Source: Torreya grandis
Lineage: Eukaryota > Streptophyta > Pinopsida > Cupressales > Taxaceae
Reading direction: 5' to 3'
Length of the DNA stretch: 64,000 bases
Assembly: GCA_037957365.1 (NCBI GenBank)
Contig: JARHVA010000006.1
Location: forward strand, 7,538,501 to 7,602,500
Position 1 is the first letter of the stretch; each line of letters begins with the position of its first letter. The translations under genes were made by a program, and so were the position numbers. The notes under the pieces were generated by a model, which saw only the letters and a list, made by a program, of their open reading frames with translations, was not told where the DNA came from and did no database searches. Shown in pieces: positions 24,950 to 36,859 of the stretch.

Positions 24950-26598
24950 GATGAAGGAGAAAGACTAAACAAGGCAAGGAGAGATGCAAAATCAAGGAAA
25001 TAGGAAGTGATAGAAATTGTATAGAGTTGACTAGGTCAACCTAGTATAGAAAATAGGGCCTAAAAACTATATAGGGTTGATTAGGTCAACCCAGCATAGT
25101 AAACAGATGCTAAAAAAGTGTATAGGGTCGACTAAGTTGACCTAACATAGTAGACAAAGAAAAACAAATAGCCTTTAAGAGATTGTTTCAACATAAATGA
25201 CTATGTACTAAAATAAGAGTAATTTTGCAAGTACTTAGGAAAGAAAGAAATGAAAGGAAACACATAATGAATTGGATCAATGAGGTTGATCCAATTGAAG
25301 CACACAACACAAAACCTTTCACCAACACTAGCTAAAGCAAGTTTTTGTGATACAACATAAAATTGAGTAAAGAGCAAGTAATCATCTTGGAAAGTAACTA
25401 ACTAAATGGTCATCTTGAATGTTGTTAGATTATTAGATATAGTTTTAAATGTGGTAGGAAGTTGGTTATAAGCAATAAACTAGAAATCAATCTAAGGATA
25501 TTTTTGGGATGAAAGGGATCTATAGTGGTAATGGTATCAACTTGGTATTGGGTCTTACCATCTCACTTCACACACCACAGTGACAAGGGTGTTGGGTGCT
25601 TAGCCAAAATATACCATTAACCACACTTTATACTTTGCCATAAAACCAAGTCATCTTCCCCCTTGGTGATGAAATCCAAGTAGGTTGGCCTTGGGTAGAC
25701 AATTATTAAAATGCTTGTTTAAGATTTTGTGATTTGGTCATGTTTGTATAAAAGAGAAAATAGTAAAACTAAATGGTATATTTAAAACCACCTAATTAAA
25801 CTATGTGATCTATTGTAAACATTCAAGAAACAATAAATGAAAACGTGAGATAATTACTATCATATAAGGGTTAATTCCAACTTTGAAACATGGTATAGTG
25901 TCATTGCAGTTGATAATGTATGCAGAGAATATAGAATAGGGTTGATATCATCACCTCTATATTGCATAATCAAGGGTCTAAAAATGAACTATGTTGGCAG
26001 GGTCAACCTAGTTATCCAAACATAATACAAAATACAAAACTACATCGATAAGGTCAACCTAGTTGAGTATACAGGGATAGTTTTTGAAGATTGCAAATTG
26101 TGAAAAACAATACTATAAAGAAAGAGAGAGAATGATATAAAGGAACCTTGGTGGCTTAGAGGATGTTTAGAAGTGATATTTTTGTTGAAGAACCTTGATT
26201 AACATAAGTAAATTCTTCTATGTCACTGGGTCAACCTAGCTTTGTAGAAGCTTGAAATTGTATAGGGTCGACTGGGTCAACCTAGTATGTTGAACTAGAT
26301 GTCTAAAAATGTACAATATTTATTGGGTTGACCTAGTAGTCTAGACTAGATGTCTGAAAGTTTAAAAACCTATATTGTGTCAACTGAGTTGACTTAGTAG
26401 CCTAAAACTAGAGAAGAACCTACACAGATAGAACAGAGTCATATGGATGTGACTATATGTTAAACCTATACACAAAAGTTAGAAATGTGCCAATACAATC
26501 GACCCAATATTATGAATATATGATAATAAAAATGACAAAATAATGAAATAAGTGAAGCAAACCCTGTAAGGGTTAGATTCATGTCAGATTTAGCAAAA
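24950..26598 (-). promoter_or_regulatory. element B 5' leader with repeated TTGAC/GTCAA palindromes
   Basis: The untranslated region between gag and the right LTR holds about nine copies of an interrupted palindrome of the form GTTGACTAGGTCAACCTAG, near 25025, 25077, 25127, 25997, 26046, 26223, 26267, 26322 and 26374. More copies lie in both LTRs and at 5790-5960. TTGAC is the core of the W-box bound by WRKY factors, so a regulatory role is possible but unproven. I could not find a convincing primer site next to the LTR at 26598. Confidence 0.5.
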
Positions 26599-27791
26599 TG
26601 TATGAAATCAAAAAGGCATCATGTCTATAAATCAATCCTAGCTCAGAGAAGATAGAACATATCTAAACTTTTGATTGGGAATACAATTGTTAATAAGGAG
26701 CATGACTAATATGGGGATCCTCTAGACCTAATTAGGGGATCATTTATCACAATACACTATGCTAAGGAGGGTTCCAAAGCCTCTAGTCTAACAAAATCAT
26801 GCAATAACCCTAAAGGGGTCATAGGTTTTGATATGTCACCTGAACTAATAATAAGTAAATTAAATCTAATATAGTGTTCACCAAAGCTTGTGGCACAAAG
26901 TGGGGGTTATAAAAAATAAAACTAAACATGGATAAAAGACATATACTCACATCAATGTATACAAAATCATAGTACATGGAATAGAAGTATAAATGCATAT
27001 CTATCTACTCTTACAAAGGAGAAACAAAGTTAGGAATACTTACCTTTGAAGACGAACCCATTGAGCCTCAATCTATCCCTTGGCCAAATTTCTTCAAAAG
27101 ATATTTTTGTGTTATGTAAGGATGACAAAGACAAATCAACTATAGGCTACAAAACCTATCAATACATCCAAAAGACTTCTCCACAAGACAAGATCTATAT
27201 CTCCAAAGAAAGTATGAAACCTTAAGCTTTGCTTCTCAAGTAGAATGGTCAATAATTAAATGTTCATTCATTTTAGCTTCTTATTCTCATAATAAATGGT
27301 GGAAATGAAATTTTATATATAGGTGGATTTGACCTTAGACCCTTTTTAAAATCTTGGCTGACAAGGTTGACCTAGTCGACCTAGCACAAATTTGGGCAAT
27401 TATTCACTAGGTCATGAGCTAGGTCGGCCAAAGGTCAAACTAGTTTCTAAGTGAAAATCACTTGAAAATGTATTGGGTTGACCTAGTTGACTTAGCATAG
27501 TTGACTAACAAAATGGGATTAAGGTGGGGAAAAGGATAATAAAATGTTTCCAATAATTAGAAAGGGTACAATAGAGAAGAGCAAGCTTAGGGATAATGTT
27601 TTTAGGAGACAAGTGTGTAGATAACAAGTGGAAAAAGGGACAATAATTATACAAAGCACCAATGGTCTACTGACCCCTTTCTTAGTGCACCCCTTAAGGT
27701 GTACACTCATAGAGATTGAGATTTGATAGGTTCCTATAAGATACAAAGTGTCAGTAAGTGATAAAAGTTTAAAAAATATTATGTGTATATA
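26599..27791 (-). repeat. element B right LTR (5' LTR)
   Basis: Starts TGTATGAAATC and ends GTGTATATA (CA decayed to TA). It pairs with 3724-4929 and is followed by the duplicated target GGATA. Confidence 0.8.
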
Positions 27792-28784
27792 GGATATAAT
27801 AAGACAACATAGAAATAATCACAAAGTTACAAAGAGGGAAGCTATGTAAAATATAAAATAAACTTTCACAAATCAAAGAACAATAAATCATGCACAAGAA
27901 AGATAACACCAAGGTAACGTGGTTCACCCATAATAGGCTATGTCTATGGAGAAGTTTGTGAGCTTTATAATGATAGCAACACTTGGAAAATTATAATCCT
28001 ATGACAAGAACCTATCACACACACTTCACCTATCTCTCATAACTTCCTTCTTCCTTCAATGCATTCAAAATTCAACAAGATAATACACTACTAACAAAGC
28101 TTACAAGATTTTTTTAAAGCACTAACCAAAGCATAAAAAATTCTTACATCCATGACCAAGTATTCATCTCATACTTAAATCCAAATTACAAAGAGAAGAA
28201 TAATAATGGAGAAAATATGGGGGAGAATAAAATTGTGCCACACTCTATGTGGCATCACTATTGATGAATACTAACAGTGGGAATCATCATGCAAGGTCCA
28301 CCATTCAAAGGGGAATCTCATGATGCATTTTTTACCTCCTCCATGTGCACTCAAAATGGCATGCCCCACTTTCACATGTGCAAAATCTAGGGTCAAAATA
28401 TACCCCAATCAAATTTTGACTTCCAACAAAGAATCCCCACAAGCACATGCCTAAAGATAATGATGAGATCCATTTCTTTTGTCTCCCATATGCATCCATA
28501 AGTCAAGGGTCAAATATGGCACCCCACATGTTCCCCACATGAAAACTCAAAAATTAACCCATGGTGGAGAAATGCACCCCATTTCTCTCTCCTACCTTTC
28601 CAACAATGAAAGATACCCTATAGGCCATACCACATTACCTAAGAGCTAGCTCACCTACCTAGTCACCATTACCACCTCATCCATGAATAATGACCCATGA
28701 ATAGTGACTTATGAATAATGTTTTATAAATAGTGTTTATGAGTTACTTTTCATTTGAAAATTATCCCACTTGAAGTTAATATCA
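27792..28784 (-). repeat. element C left LTR (3' LTR), main part
   Basis: Continues the 10 bases at 3714-3723 after element B. It matches 32728-33662 (for example CATGACCAAGTATTCATCTCATACTTAAA) but carries about 28 bases near 27903-27930 that the partner lacks. It ends AATATCA, the reverse complement of TGATATT. Confidence 0.8.
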
Positions 28785-28796
28785 CAACTTCCCACT
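28785..28796 (-). other. element C polypurine tract
   Basis: On the minus strand AGTGGGAAGTTG directly precedes the 3' LTR (TGATATTAAC). This resembles the copia consensus GTGGGAGATTG. Confidence 0.6.
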
Positions 28797-28819
28797 GTTG
28801 CATCCGATGAAAAAATTTC

Positions 28820-30450
28820 TCATCCTGATCTTGTCCATCCATGAAGACCAATTAAAGTTGAACATATTTTTAACTTCACTCTTGTGACCGCCTTGGTCAT
28901 CATATTTGCAAGGTTTTTATTTGTATGTATCTTCTCCATATTTATTTGTTCATCCTCTAATACTATTTGAATGAAGTGATACCTCAACTAAATGTGTTTA
29001 GTACTAGATTTAAATGTTGAGTTATTTTCTAGGTGAATGGCACTATGACTATCACTAAAAAGTGTCCTTTTTTTATTGGTGTCCCATCTCCTTTATTTCT
29101 TATATAACATTAACATACTCATCCTTCATAGTAGAAAGTGCCACTACTTTATGTAGACATGATATCCAACTCACCATTATACCACCCACAGTGAACACAT
29201 ACCTAGTGGTTCTTCTCCTACATTCCAATTAACCTTCCATGTCAAAACAAACATCTCCTCATAATGTCACATATGATCCACCGTAACATAACATTACATC
29301 TATGACCCCTCTCAAGTAATGAAAAATCCACTTTACTGCTTGCCAATGTTCTTTTCCTGGATTACTCATGAATCTACTCACCTCTCCCACTCATGTGCAA
29401 TGTCTGGCCTCATACACACCATTGCATACATCAAACTACTAACTACTAATAATTAAGGTGTGTTGGACATGTGATTCCTCTCTTCTTGTGTTTTTGAACA
29501 TTATTCCTTTGTTAACTTAAAGTGGCCCACCAAAGGAGTCCCAATTGGTTTAGCATTATACATGTTAAACCTCTCCAACGCTTTCTTTATGTACTCTCCC
29601 TATGATAGTTCCAACCTCTAATTCTTTCTATCTCTGAGTATTCTCATCTCATGGATTTGTTTAGCAGCACTTAGATCATTCATAGTAAAAAATATCCCAA
29701 CTATCTCTTAAGTACATTAATATCATATATGTTAGAACCTGCCACCAACATGTCATCACATAAAAAACTAGGGTAATATAACTTCCATTTTCAAATTTCT
29801 TAAAATAGACACAATGATCAGAATGACATCTAGAATAACCTTGTTCTATCATAAAATTGTTAAACTTAATATATCATTATCTTGGAGCTTGTTTAAGGCC
29901 ATACAAGCTCTTCATCAGTTTACACACAAACTTCTTTATATCACTAACTTTAAAACCTTGTGGTTACTCTATGTATATCTCCTTTTCCAAATCCCTATGA
30001 AGGAAAGCATTCTTCACAAACAACTATTCTAAATGCAATTCTTCAAATGCAACTATACTCAAAATAGCTCTAATAAAAATCAACTTAGCAACAGGAGAAA
30101 ATATTTCATCAAAATCTATACCTTTCTTTGTGTAAATACTTTCACCACTAATTCCACCTTCTATTTCTTTTTACCTCCATCTTCCTCCATCTTGTATACC
30201 CATTTGTTCTGCAGTGCCTTCTTTCCTTTTAGAAGCTTCACCAAATCCCATGTTTGGTTTGTCATAAGAGAGTCATATTCCTCATCCATAGCTTGATTCC
30301 ACTTCTCCTTGGCATCAACCTGCCTTACTTATTCAAAAAACTATGGCTCATCACCATCAATAAGCAACAAAAAATTAAAAGGAGAAAACCTTTCAAGTGG
30401 TCACTTTCTCTAGTATATTTTCTCACAACATGAGTTTGGGGTTCCAGATT
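28820..30450 (-). pseudogene. element C reverse transcriptase and RNase H
   Basis: Minus strand, several frames. The RT start is seen as WNQAMDEEYDSLMTNQTWDLV (about 30300-30240), then SDHCVYFKKFENGSY just before the catalytic box (about 29800). There the coding for YVDDM is hit by loss of one base, so it now reads YVMT in frame. RNase H shows KVVALSTMKDEYVNV (about 29150-29100), and the C-terminus NLANMMTKAV(T) near 28900 matches the end of copia pol. It would have copied element RNA to DNA. Many TAG/TAA stops. Confidence 0.7.
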
Positions 30451-31265
30451 TCCAACGGGTACCTTTGGGACATGTTCATTTGTGATGTCCTCCAACATTG
30501 TGTATTATATATTGGATTCTTCTTGCTTACTTTCCAACAATTGATCTTTGTACATGAATTTCTCATTAAAGATAACATCTCTACTCCTGATGGTTTTCTT
30601 CTCTTCTAAATCCCATGATTGGAATCCAAAGTTGTTAGTACCATAACCAATGAAAGTACATTTTTGAGATTTACCCTCTAATTTGGACCTTTTTTTTACC
30701 AATATGAGCAAAAGATTTATAACCAAAAAATTTCAGATAAAAATAGTCAACCTTCTTACCACTCCATGCTTCCTATGGTATGCCACCATCCAAGGTAGTT
30801 GAAGGTACTTAGTTTATCAGTTACATAGATGTATCATCAACATCCACCCAAAACTACAAAGGCAACCCTACATGTAACCTCATATCCTATCATGTTTCAT
30901 TATGCTTTTGTTCATCCTCTTTGACACACCATTCTGATGTGTTGTTCTTGGAACCATCTTCTACCTATAGATTCTATTAAAAAAATAGTAATTATCAAAT
31001 TCCTTTTTACAGTATTCTCTACTATTATCCAACTTGAGGCACTTGAGTTTTAAACCTATTTAATTCTCAACTAAATATCTCTATCTCTTAAATGTGTCAA
31101 ATACATCATATTTTTGTTTAATGTAATAAACCCAAACTTTTCTAGTTGTATCATCAATGAATTTAATATAGTACCTTTAACCACCAAGTCAATGTACCTA
31201 AGTGAGTTCCCATTGTATGCACAAGCTCTAACTTCTTCATCTTCTTGGTTGGTACAACTTTAAAA
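30450..31265 (-). pseudogene. element C integrase
   Basis: The best-preserved piece is 30726-30505, containing KCTFIGYGTNNFGF and IRSRDVIFNEKFMYKD, the conserved end of copia integrase. Upstream STTLDGGIPEAW-like words (about 30800) are the usual LDGxxPxExW block, broken by a stop. The catalytic core at 30850-31250 is heavily mutated, and I cannot follow the three acidic residues with confidence. Integrase would insert the DNA copy. Confidence 0.6.
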
Positions 31266-31965
31266 AATCACACACGCTTCTATTTCCCATACACACAATG
31301 CTCAAAAAATTCTAATTCTATTTCCTTTAGACCTAGTAATTTTACCTTTGAGTGAAGACTATTCAATCCCTTCTCAATCATGTGACTAAGTTTGTAATGC
31401 AATAAATCTACATCTACACCTGAGGCAAATACATGACAAGATTCATTAAAAATAAAAGTGGATAAAGATAAAGTACCCACCTTTACACCTCTTTCCACCA
31501 CTAGAGCACCCTTGGTAACCTTCCATGAGTCACTAGTAAAAGTGACCACACAATCGTCACTTCCCAACTATCCTATAGAAATCATATTCCTCTTCAAACT
31601 TGGAATGTACCTAACATCCTTAAGCACCCAAGTCTTCCCATCCTAAAATTTCACATTCACATTGCCTTTTACAAAAATATTTCAAGGTTCATCATCACCA
31701 ATATAAACATGTCTAAAATCACCTTGAGCATAATCTCTAAAATAATGTTTGTTAGGAGTGGCATGAAATGAAGCTCTTGAATCTAAAACCCAAGATTTAT
31801 TAATATTATCAAAGGAAATAATTAAGGTGTATTGTATCATATCACCTACTATGTTTACCTCATTGTTACCTTTGTGTTGGTCCTTTCCTAATTTTCCATG
31901 AAAATCCCAATATTCTTTCTTTATGTGACCCGACTTCCCACAGTGCTAGCACTCCATCTTTCCTT
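31265..31965 (-). pseudogene. element C zinc knuckle, protease and pre-integrase region
   Basis: A zinc knuckle HCGKSGHIKKEYW (first Cys before an in-frame TAG; last Cys changed to Tyr) lies near 31950-31910. It is followed by WVLDSRASFHAT (about 31790), the copia protease site where D-S-R replaces D-S-G, and the pre-integrase box LLHYKLSHMIEKGLNSLHSK (about 31405-31350) leading into EFFEHCVYGK. Order and spacing are normal for copia. Confidence 0.7.
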
Positions 31966-32650
31966 TTCATTATGAATTTGAACCTTTATTTGATTTCACA
32001 TGGTTTCCTCTTTCTCTATTCTTTGATATCCCTCTAGTCTGCATGGACAATGCATTTTCTGATGTGGATGTCTCACCCGTGTTTCTTCTCCGTATTTCCT
32101 TGATTAGGATCACACCCACCACATCCTCAAACTTGAGTTTAGCATTATTTGAGCTCAAGTTGTTAACCACCATGACCAAGCTATTCCAGATCTTAGGTAA
32201 AGAATATAAGATAAAAATATCCCTAACTTCATCATCAAAATCAATATTAAGAAAATTTAATTGACTAGTAATTATAATAAAATCATTTAAATGATCTGCC
32301 ACTAAACCATTTTCAAACATTTTCATGTTGAACAATTTCTTCATCAAAAATTTTTTTTTAGAGGTAGAATATTTTTCATACAACTTTCCTAATGATTTCA
32401 TGAGACTTTATATAGTCTTCTCTTGGGATATGTTGAATGCAACTATGGATGCAAGGCATAAACGGATGGTTCCAAGAGCTTTTTTGTCTAGTAACTCAAA
32501 ACTTTCATCTAACATTGACATTGGCTTATTTTATATACCTACCAATGACAAGTAGAGGTATTTATGAAAGAGGTATTCCTTAATATACATCTTCCACAAA
32601 CCAAAATCCTACCCATTGAATTTTTCCACCTTTAATTTTTCATCTGCCAT
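31966..32650 (-). pseudogene. element C Gag
   Basis: Starts with ATG at 32650 (MADEKLKVEKFNG), the standard copia Gag opening. It continues with LGKLYEKYSTSKKKFLMKKL (32400 onward) and VADHLNDFIIITSQL, then DDEVRDIFILYSLPKIWNSL, all conserved Gag/UBN2 blocks. Stops near 32610 and elsewhere break it. Expected length is kept up to the zinc knuckle. Confidence 0.8.
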
Positions 32651-32714
32651 AGCTCCCACTCAAGATATAATCCTTAGCTTCATGCAACTTAATCCTCAGC
32701 AACAAACAACCTTT

Positions 32715-32726
32715 CTCTGATACCGC
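32715..32726 (-). other. element C primer binding site
   Basis: Reads GCGGTATCAGAG on the minus strand directly after the 5' LTR, matching the initiator-Met tRNA primer site TGGTATCAGAGC except at the edges. Confirms a minus orientation. Confidence 0.75.
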
Positions 32727-32727
32727 T

Positions 32728-33662
32728 TATTAGGATATAATGAGATGACATAGAAATATCCACAAAGTTAAAAATATGGAAGCTATATAAAATATAAAAT
32801 AAACTTGCACAAATCAAAGAATAATAAATTATGCACAAGAAATTCACCCAAAATTGGCTACGTCTATGGATAAGTTTTTCAGCTTTATAATGGTAGAAAC
32901 ACTTGGAGAATTACAATATTGTGACAAGAACATATCACACACACCTCTCCTATCTCTCAAAAACTCCTTCTTCCTTAAATGTATTCAAAATTAAACAAGG
33001 TAATACAATGCTACCAAAGCTTACAAGCTTTTCCCTAAGCATCAACCAAAGCATAAAAAATCCTTACATCCATGACCAAGTATTCATCTCATACTTAAAG
33101 CCAAATTACAATGAGAAGAATAATACTAGATAAAACATGTGGGAGAATAAAATTGAGCCACACTCCATGTGGCATCACTATTAGTGAATAGTGAAAGTGG
33201 GAATCATCATGCAAGGTCCACTATTCAAAGAGGAATCTCATGATGCATTTTTGACCTCCTCCATGTGCACTCAAAATGGCACACCCCACTTTCTCATGTG
33301 TAAACTCTAGGTTAAAAATAAACCCCAATAAAATTTTGACTTACAAAAAATAACCTCCACAATCGCATGCCTAAATATACTGATGAGATCCTCTTTCTTT
33401 TGTCTCCCACATGCATCCACAAGTCAAGGGTCAAGGATGGTGCCCTACATGCTCCCCACATGAAAAATAAAAATGTCATACCATGTACTTAGTGGTTAAG
33501 TACACCACATTCTCTCTTGTACCTTTATAAAAATTAAATATACCATGTGGGCCATGCCACATCACCTAGGAGCCACTGAACCCACCCAATCACCATTTGC
33601 ATCTCATCTGTGAATAGTGACTTGTGAATAGTGTTTTGTGATTAGTTAATTCACACTTAACA
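32728..33662 (-). repeat. element C right LTR (5' LTR)
   Basis: Starts TATTAGGATAT (originally TGTTAGGATAT) and ends CTTAACA. It is followed by CTAAA, the near-copy of CTTAA before 3714. Confidence 0.8.
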
Positions 33663-34703
33663 CTAAATTTTTTTATAATTAATAAAAAATATCAGTATAT
33701 TTATGGCCTCATGCTATTATATTACATAAAATTTTCATGTTTAATCACAAACACAAATCCACACACAAAACTAGCAATTTCACTTTACCCGATTTCAACA
33801 AAAGTCATAAAAATGACCAATTACGAGCTTCAGATTATATTAATGATATATATGATTATATTAAATAAAAATGGGTTTTTATATATTAAAAAATGTATCA
33901 ATAAATAATTTCAATAAATTTTTAATCACTACATTGAAATCTACTCAAACTACACACTCTAAAACATGTAAATATACACACCAAACTGAATACAAAAATT
34001 TGCAATTTTGTGAAGATCCAATGCAATACCTATATGATATTACCCTATATAAATCAAAGTTTTTTCATCCTATGATATCCAATAACCCAATGGGTGTAAT
34101 CCTTGAATCCTACAGTTGAAGTACAAGTGCATTAAATGTGTAGAAATTGTTGCATTGGCAAAAGATCCCAAACTGATAAGGTTGTCTATCTTAAATACAA
34201 TTTGGGCCACAAATCCCAACATCCAAAATATAATATTTCCATATTCTATCTATATCATAGGAAATAAAAAGTTTCCATATTCTATCTCCTCATAAATCCT
34301 AACAAAGATTTGTCATGGTTTCCTTTTTATACATTGTTAATTTTGCCCATAAGATTCTCCACTTCCTCTCTCTCTCTCTCTTAAAACTGTCATAGATTTT
34401 GTCATATTGTTTCTATATTAGATATTCTCTTTCCAAAATTCATTTATTTTAACTCCCACCATGAATGTCATTATAACAACTCCATAAATTATGCCTTAAA
34501 TCATGCAAGAGTAAATACCATGCCCTACTTGCAGAATACAACTAATATTTTAATAGTGAATGGCCCATATTTCAATAACATGAATTATAGTGGACCACAA
34601 TATTAAAATAAATATTTTATAATAACTCACATTATCTCATCATAAATATGAAAAATGAGCTAATGGGCCACCCTTTGGATTCAATTGGAAATAGGTCATT
34701 ACA
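33663..34703 (-). repeat. element A left LTR, inner fragment
   Basis: Continues from 3713 after element C and matches 53870-54864 (AATCACAAACACAAATC, CTAGCAATTTCACTTTACCC), ending GGTCATTACA. It contains a (TC)8 run at 34366-34381 that is shorter in the partner LTR. The small frames here are not conserved as proteins between the LTRs. Confidence 0.8.
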
Positions 34704-35150
34704 AATCATGTCTTCTCAAAATTGCTTGCCCTCAAGCAATGCAAATATAGATGTTCCAAAATCACCATGCCAAAGTGATGAATCAAACTGTAATACCCAT
34801 ATAATCTATATCCTTTACCTATCAAGTGAGATAATTCCTACCAAAGATCACTACAAGGTACACTTTCCCTAACATCCAAAATATCCTTGTGCAACTCATG
34901 TAATTTGATCACCTTTTTGAAAAATAACTTGACCTCATCAGAATAAATATCAAATAAATGTGCATAAATCTCAACATCATACATGAAAACCTTCATAATA
35001 TCCATGATGAGATGCATGAATATACTTATAATTCTTTGACTTAGATCAAGCAATGAAAATATAATTGTGTTAACTCCTCTCCTTTGAGTGTCACCAGTAT
35101 CCCAAACAAATTGAGAAATAATTCTTCACCATGCATCCACTGCAACACTC
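34704..35150 (-). other. element A region after the integrase finger, core domain missing
   Basis: Integrase's catalytic core should follow the finger on the minus strand, but only 450 bases remain before the LTR and none resemble it. The open frame at 35053-34838 is unassigned. Confidence 0.5.
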
Positions 35151-36600
35151 TTATATGTATAAAAACCTTCTCTTTGAGACCCTCCAATGAGAATCTCCTA
35201 TGCAGGTTTTGAATAATCCTAGATGTCCCCCTAGTGGTGCATAATGAAAGGCTCTCAGAGTCTTCTCCTTCACTTTGGATTCATGAACTAGGAATATTCT
35301 ATTTTTATTAAGTATGGGGACATCCATCATTGTAAATTTGTTGTCTCTCACATTCCCATCAAGGAGGTTAGTATAAAATATATTTTTAACATATTCCCCC
35401 ATAATATAAACCTTCCAGTTGGTAGAAATAATAGAAGAAGAATATAGAGTAGGCATCCTAGGAAGAGCATCAATTAATTCATTCATTTTCCAATCAATGT
35501 ACTCTATATCAAAATCATAATATTGGATTTTACTCACCCAGAACTTCAAAATATTATGAGATGCCTTCACCCCACATCTTTCATAAGCTAACCATTATCA
35601 AAACTTCATCAAATCATGTATGATGGTCAATATTTTTTTGCCTAATTATTCCAACCTTCAAATGCTATGGGATGCCCCTTCTGAACTAATACCAATCCAA
35701 TTTCTTATCTTGCAACATCACATTATATAATAAATGGAGGTGATAAATATGAAATAACAAGTACAAGACACAAAATCATTACCTCCTTAAGCTTATCAAA
35801 ATATTATTGACCAATTTCTATCCATACAAAATATCCCTTCTTTATCATATCAATCAAGGGTGTTTCTAGACATGAAGATCCCTTAACAATTCTTTATTAA
35901 TGACTGAAAAGGTCATAGAATCCTCTCAATTGTACCAGTGTGGTGGGAGGAGGCCAATTCAAGATAGCTTGGATATTTTTTTGATCTATCTGAACACCTT
36001 GATCACTAATTACATGTACCAAGTATAATATCTTTGTCACCTCAAACTCACATTCAAACTCTTTAACAAAGAGAACCTGTTGCTCTAGAATTTGAAGGAC
36101 TAAATCCAAATGCTTCAAATGATCTTCCCAAGTCTTTTTGTAGATCAAAAATTCATTAAATAAAATCAAAACAAATCTTCTTACATGATTTCCAAATACC
36201 TGATTCGTACATGATTGGAAGGTATTTGGTGCATTTATCAAACCAAAGGGCATGACCAATAACTCAAAATGTTCCCAGTGACATCTGAATGTTTTCATAT
36301 GTACTTCTTCATCCCTTATGTGGATTTGACAATAACCTGACCTCAAACCAATCTTTGAAAATTACACTACCCCATGCAACTCATCAATGAGTTCATCAAT
36401 CATGAGAATGGGTTATTTATATTTGATAGTCTTCTTGATCTCCTCGCCATGAATTCTTAGGTGGTGGTAAGGAGTAGTCATGATAGGCTTGGAGCCTGAT
36501 TCTCATTCTATGATGTGTTTAAATCTTCTATCAGGTGGTAATCCTATGGATAAATTACTAGGCATCAACAAACAACTTGTTTCCTAAATAACTCACCCCC
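35151..36600 (-). pseudogene. element A reverse transcriptase, RNase H and integrase finger
   Basis: Minus strand. LPPDRRFKHIIE near 36530 and PIMTTPYHHLR near 36470 open the RT. A deletion at about 36410 fuses EEIKKTIK directly to PILMIDELIDELHG, removing roughly 45 conserved residues. RT continues with LRSGYCQIHIRDEEVHMKTF, LVMPFGLINAPNTFQ and the active site, where FDDILIY is now FNEFLIY, so both catalytic Asp residues are lost. RNase H words EIGLVLVQKGHPIAFE lie near 35690-35650. The finger start HYAPLGGHLG lies near 35240-35210. The sequence is typical of chromovirus-like Ty3/gypsy elements. Confidence 0.75.
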
Positions 36601-36859
36601 TGAGAGAAGACCTCTCCCTTATTTTAGTTGTAACCACTCATAGTGATCCATTAAAACTTCCTTTAAACACCATGTATTTTTATTTTTATTTAAAATTGAG
36701 TTCCATGAAATGATAATTTTTTGAAAAACAACCATTAAACTACAAACATTGTATACCAAAAACCATGTTAGTTTCTCCTAATCCCACAACAAGTAAATTG
36801 TCACATACCTTCTAATCACCCATAGCTATGTTGAGTTATCAAATTATTTTGGTGTATGG
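36601..36859 (-). other. element A interior beside element E, unassigned
   Basis: Short AT-rich remnant between the RT start and element E, with no gene seen. It ends with TATGG (36855-36859), the left copy of E's target duplication (CATGG at 52403-52407). Confidence 0.55.

Larger units (their letters stand above)
3724..27791 (-). mobile_element. element B: non-autonomous Ty3/gypsy with gag-protease and antisense plant-mobile-domain gene
   Basis: Bounded by LTRs 3724-4929 and 26599-27791, which are similar along their length (for example AATATGGGGATC and CACTATGCTAAGGAGGGTTCC). A perfect 5-bp duplication GGATA (3719-3723 and 27792-27796) flanks it, inside the left LTR of element C. Gag and protease lie on the minus strand at 21.5-25 kb. 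A plant-mobile-domain gene lies on the plus strand near the opposite LTR. No reverse transcriptase or integrase is visible, so it would have depended on a partner. Element D sits in its left half. Own length without D is about 14.6 kb. Confidence 0.75.
3714..33662 (-). mobile_element. element C: Ty1/copia LTR retrotransposon, split by element B
   Basis: A minus-strand copia element inserted in element A's left LTR. Its LTRs run TGTTAGGATAT...CTTAACA in plus orientation. The left one is 3714-3723 plus 27792-28784 and the right one is 32728-33662. Between them lie gag, protease, integrase, RT and RNase H in normal copia order, all broken. A primer site of the initiator-Met type (reads GCGGTATCAGAG) abuts the right LTR, and a purine-rich tract abuts the left. 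Own length is about 5.9 kb once element B (3724-27791) is removed, which is normal for copia. Confidence 0.8.

Noticed and set aside
26560..26598. Primer binding site for element B
   Set aside because: The minus strand reads TTTTGCTAAATCTGACATG next to the LTR, which I cannot match to a tRNA 3' end with confidence.
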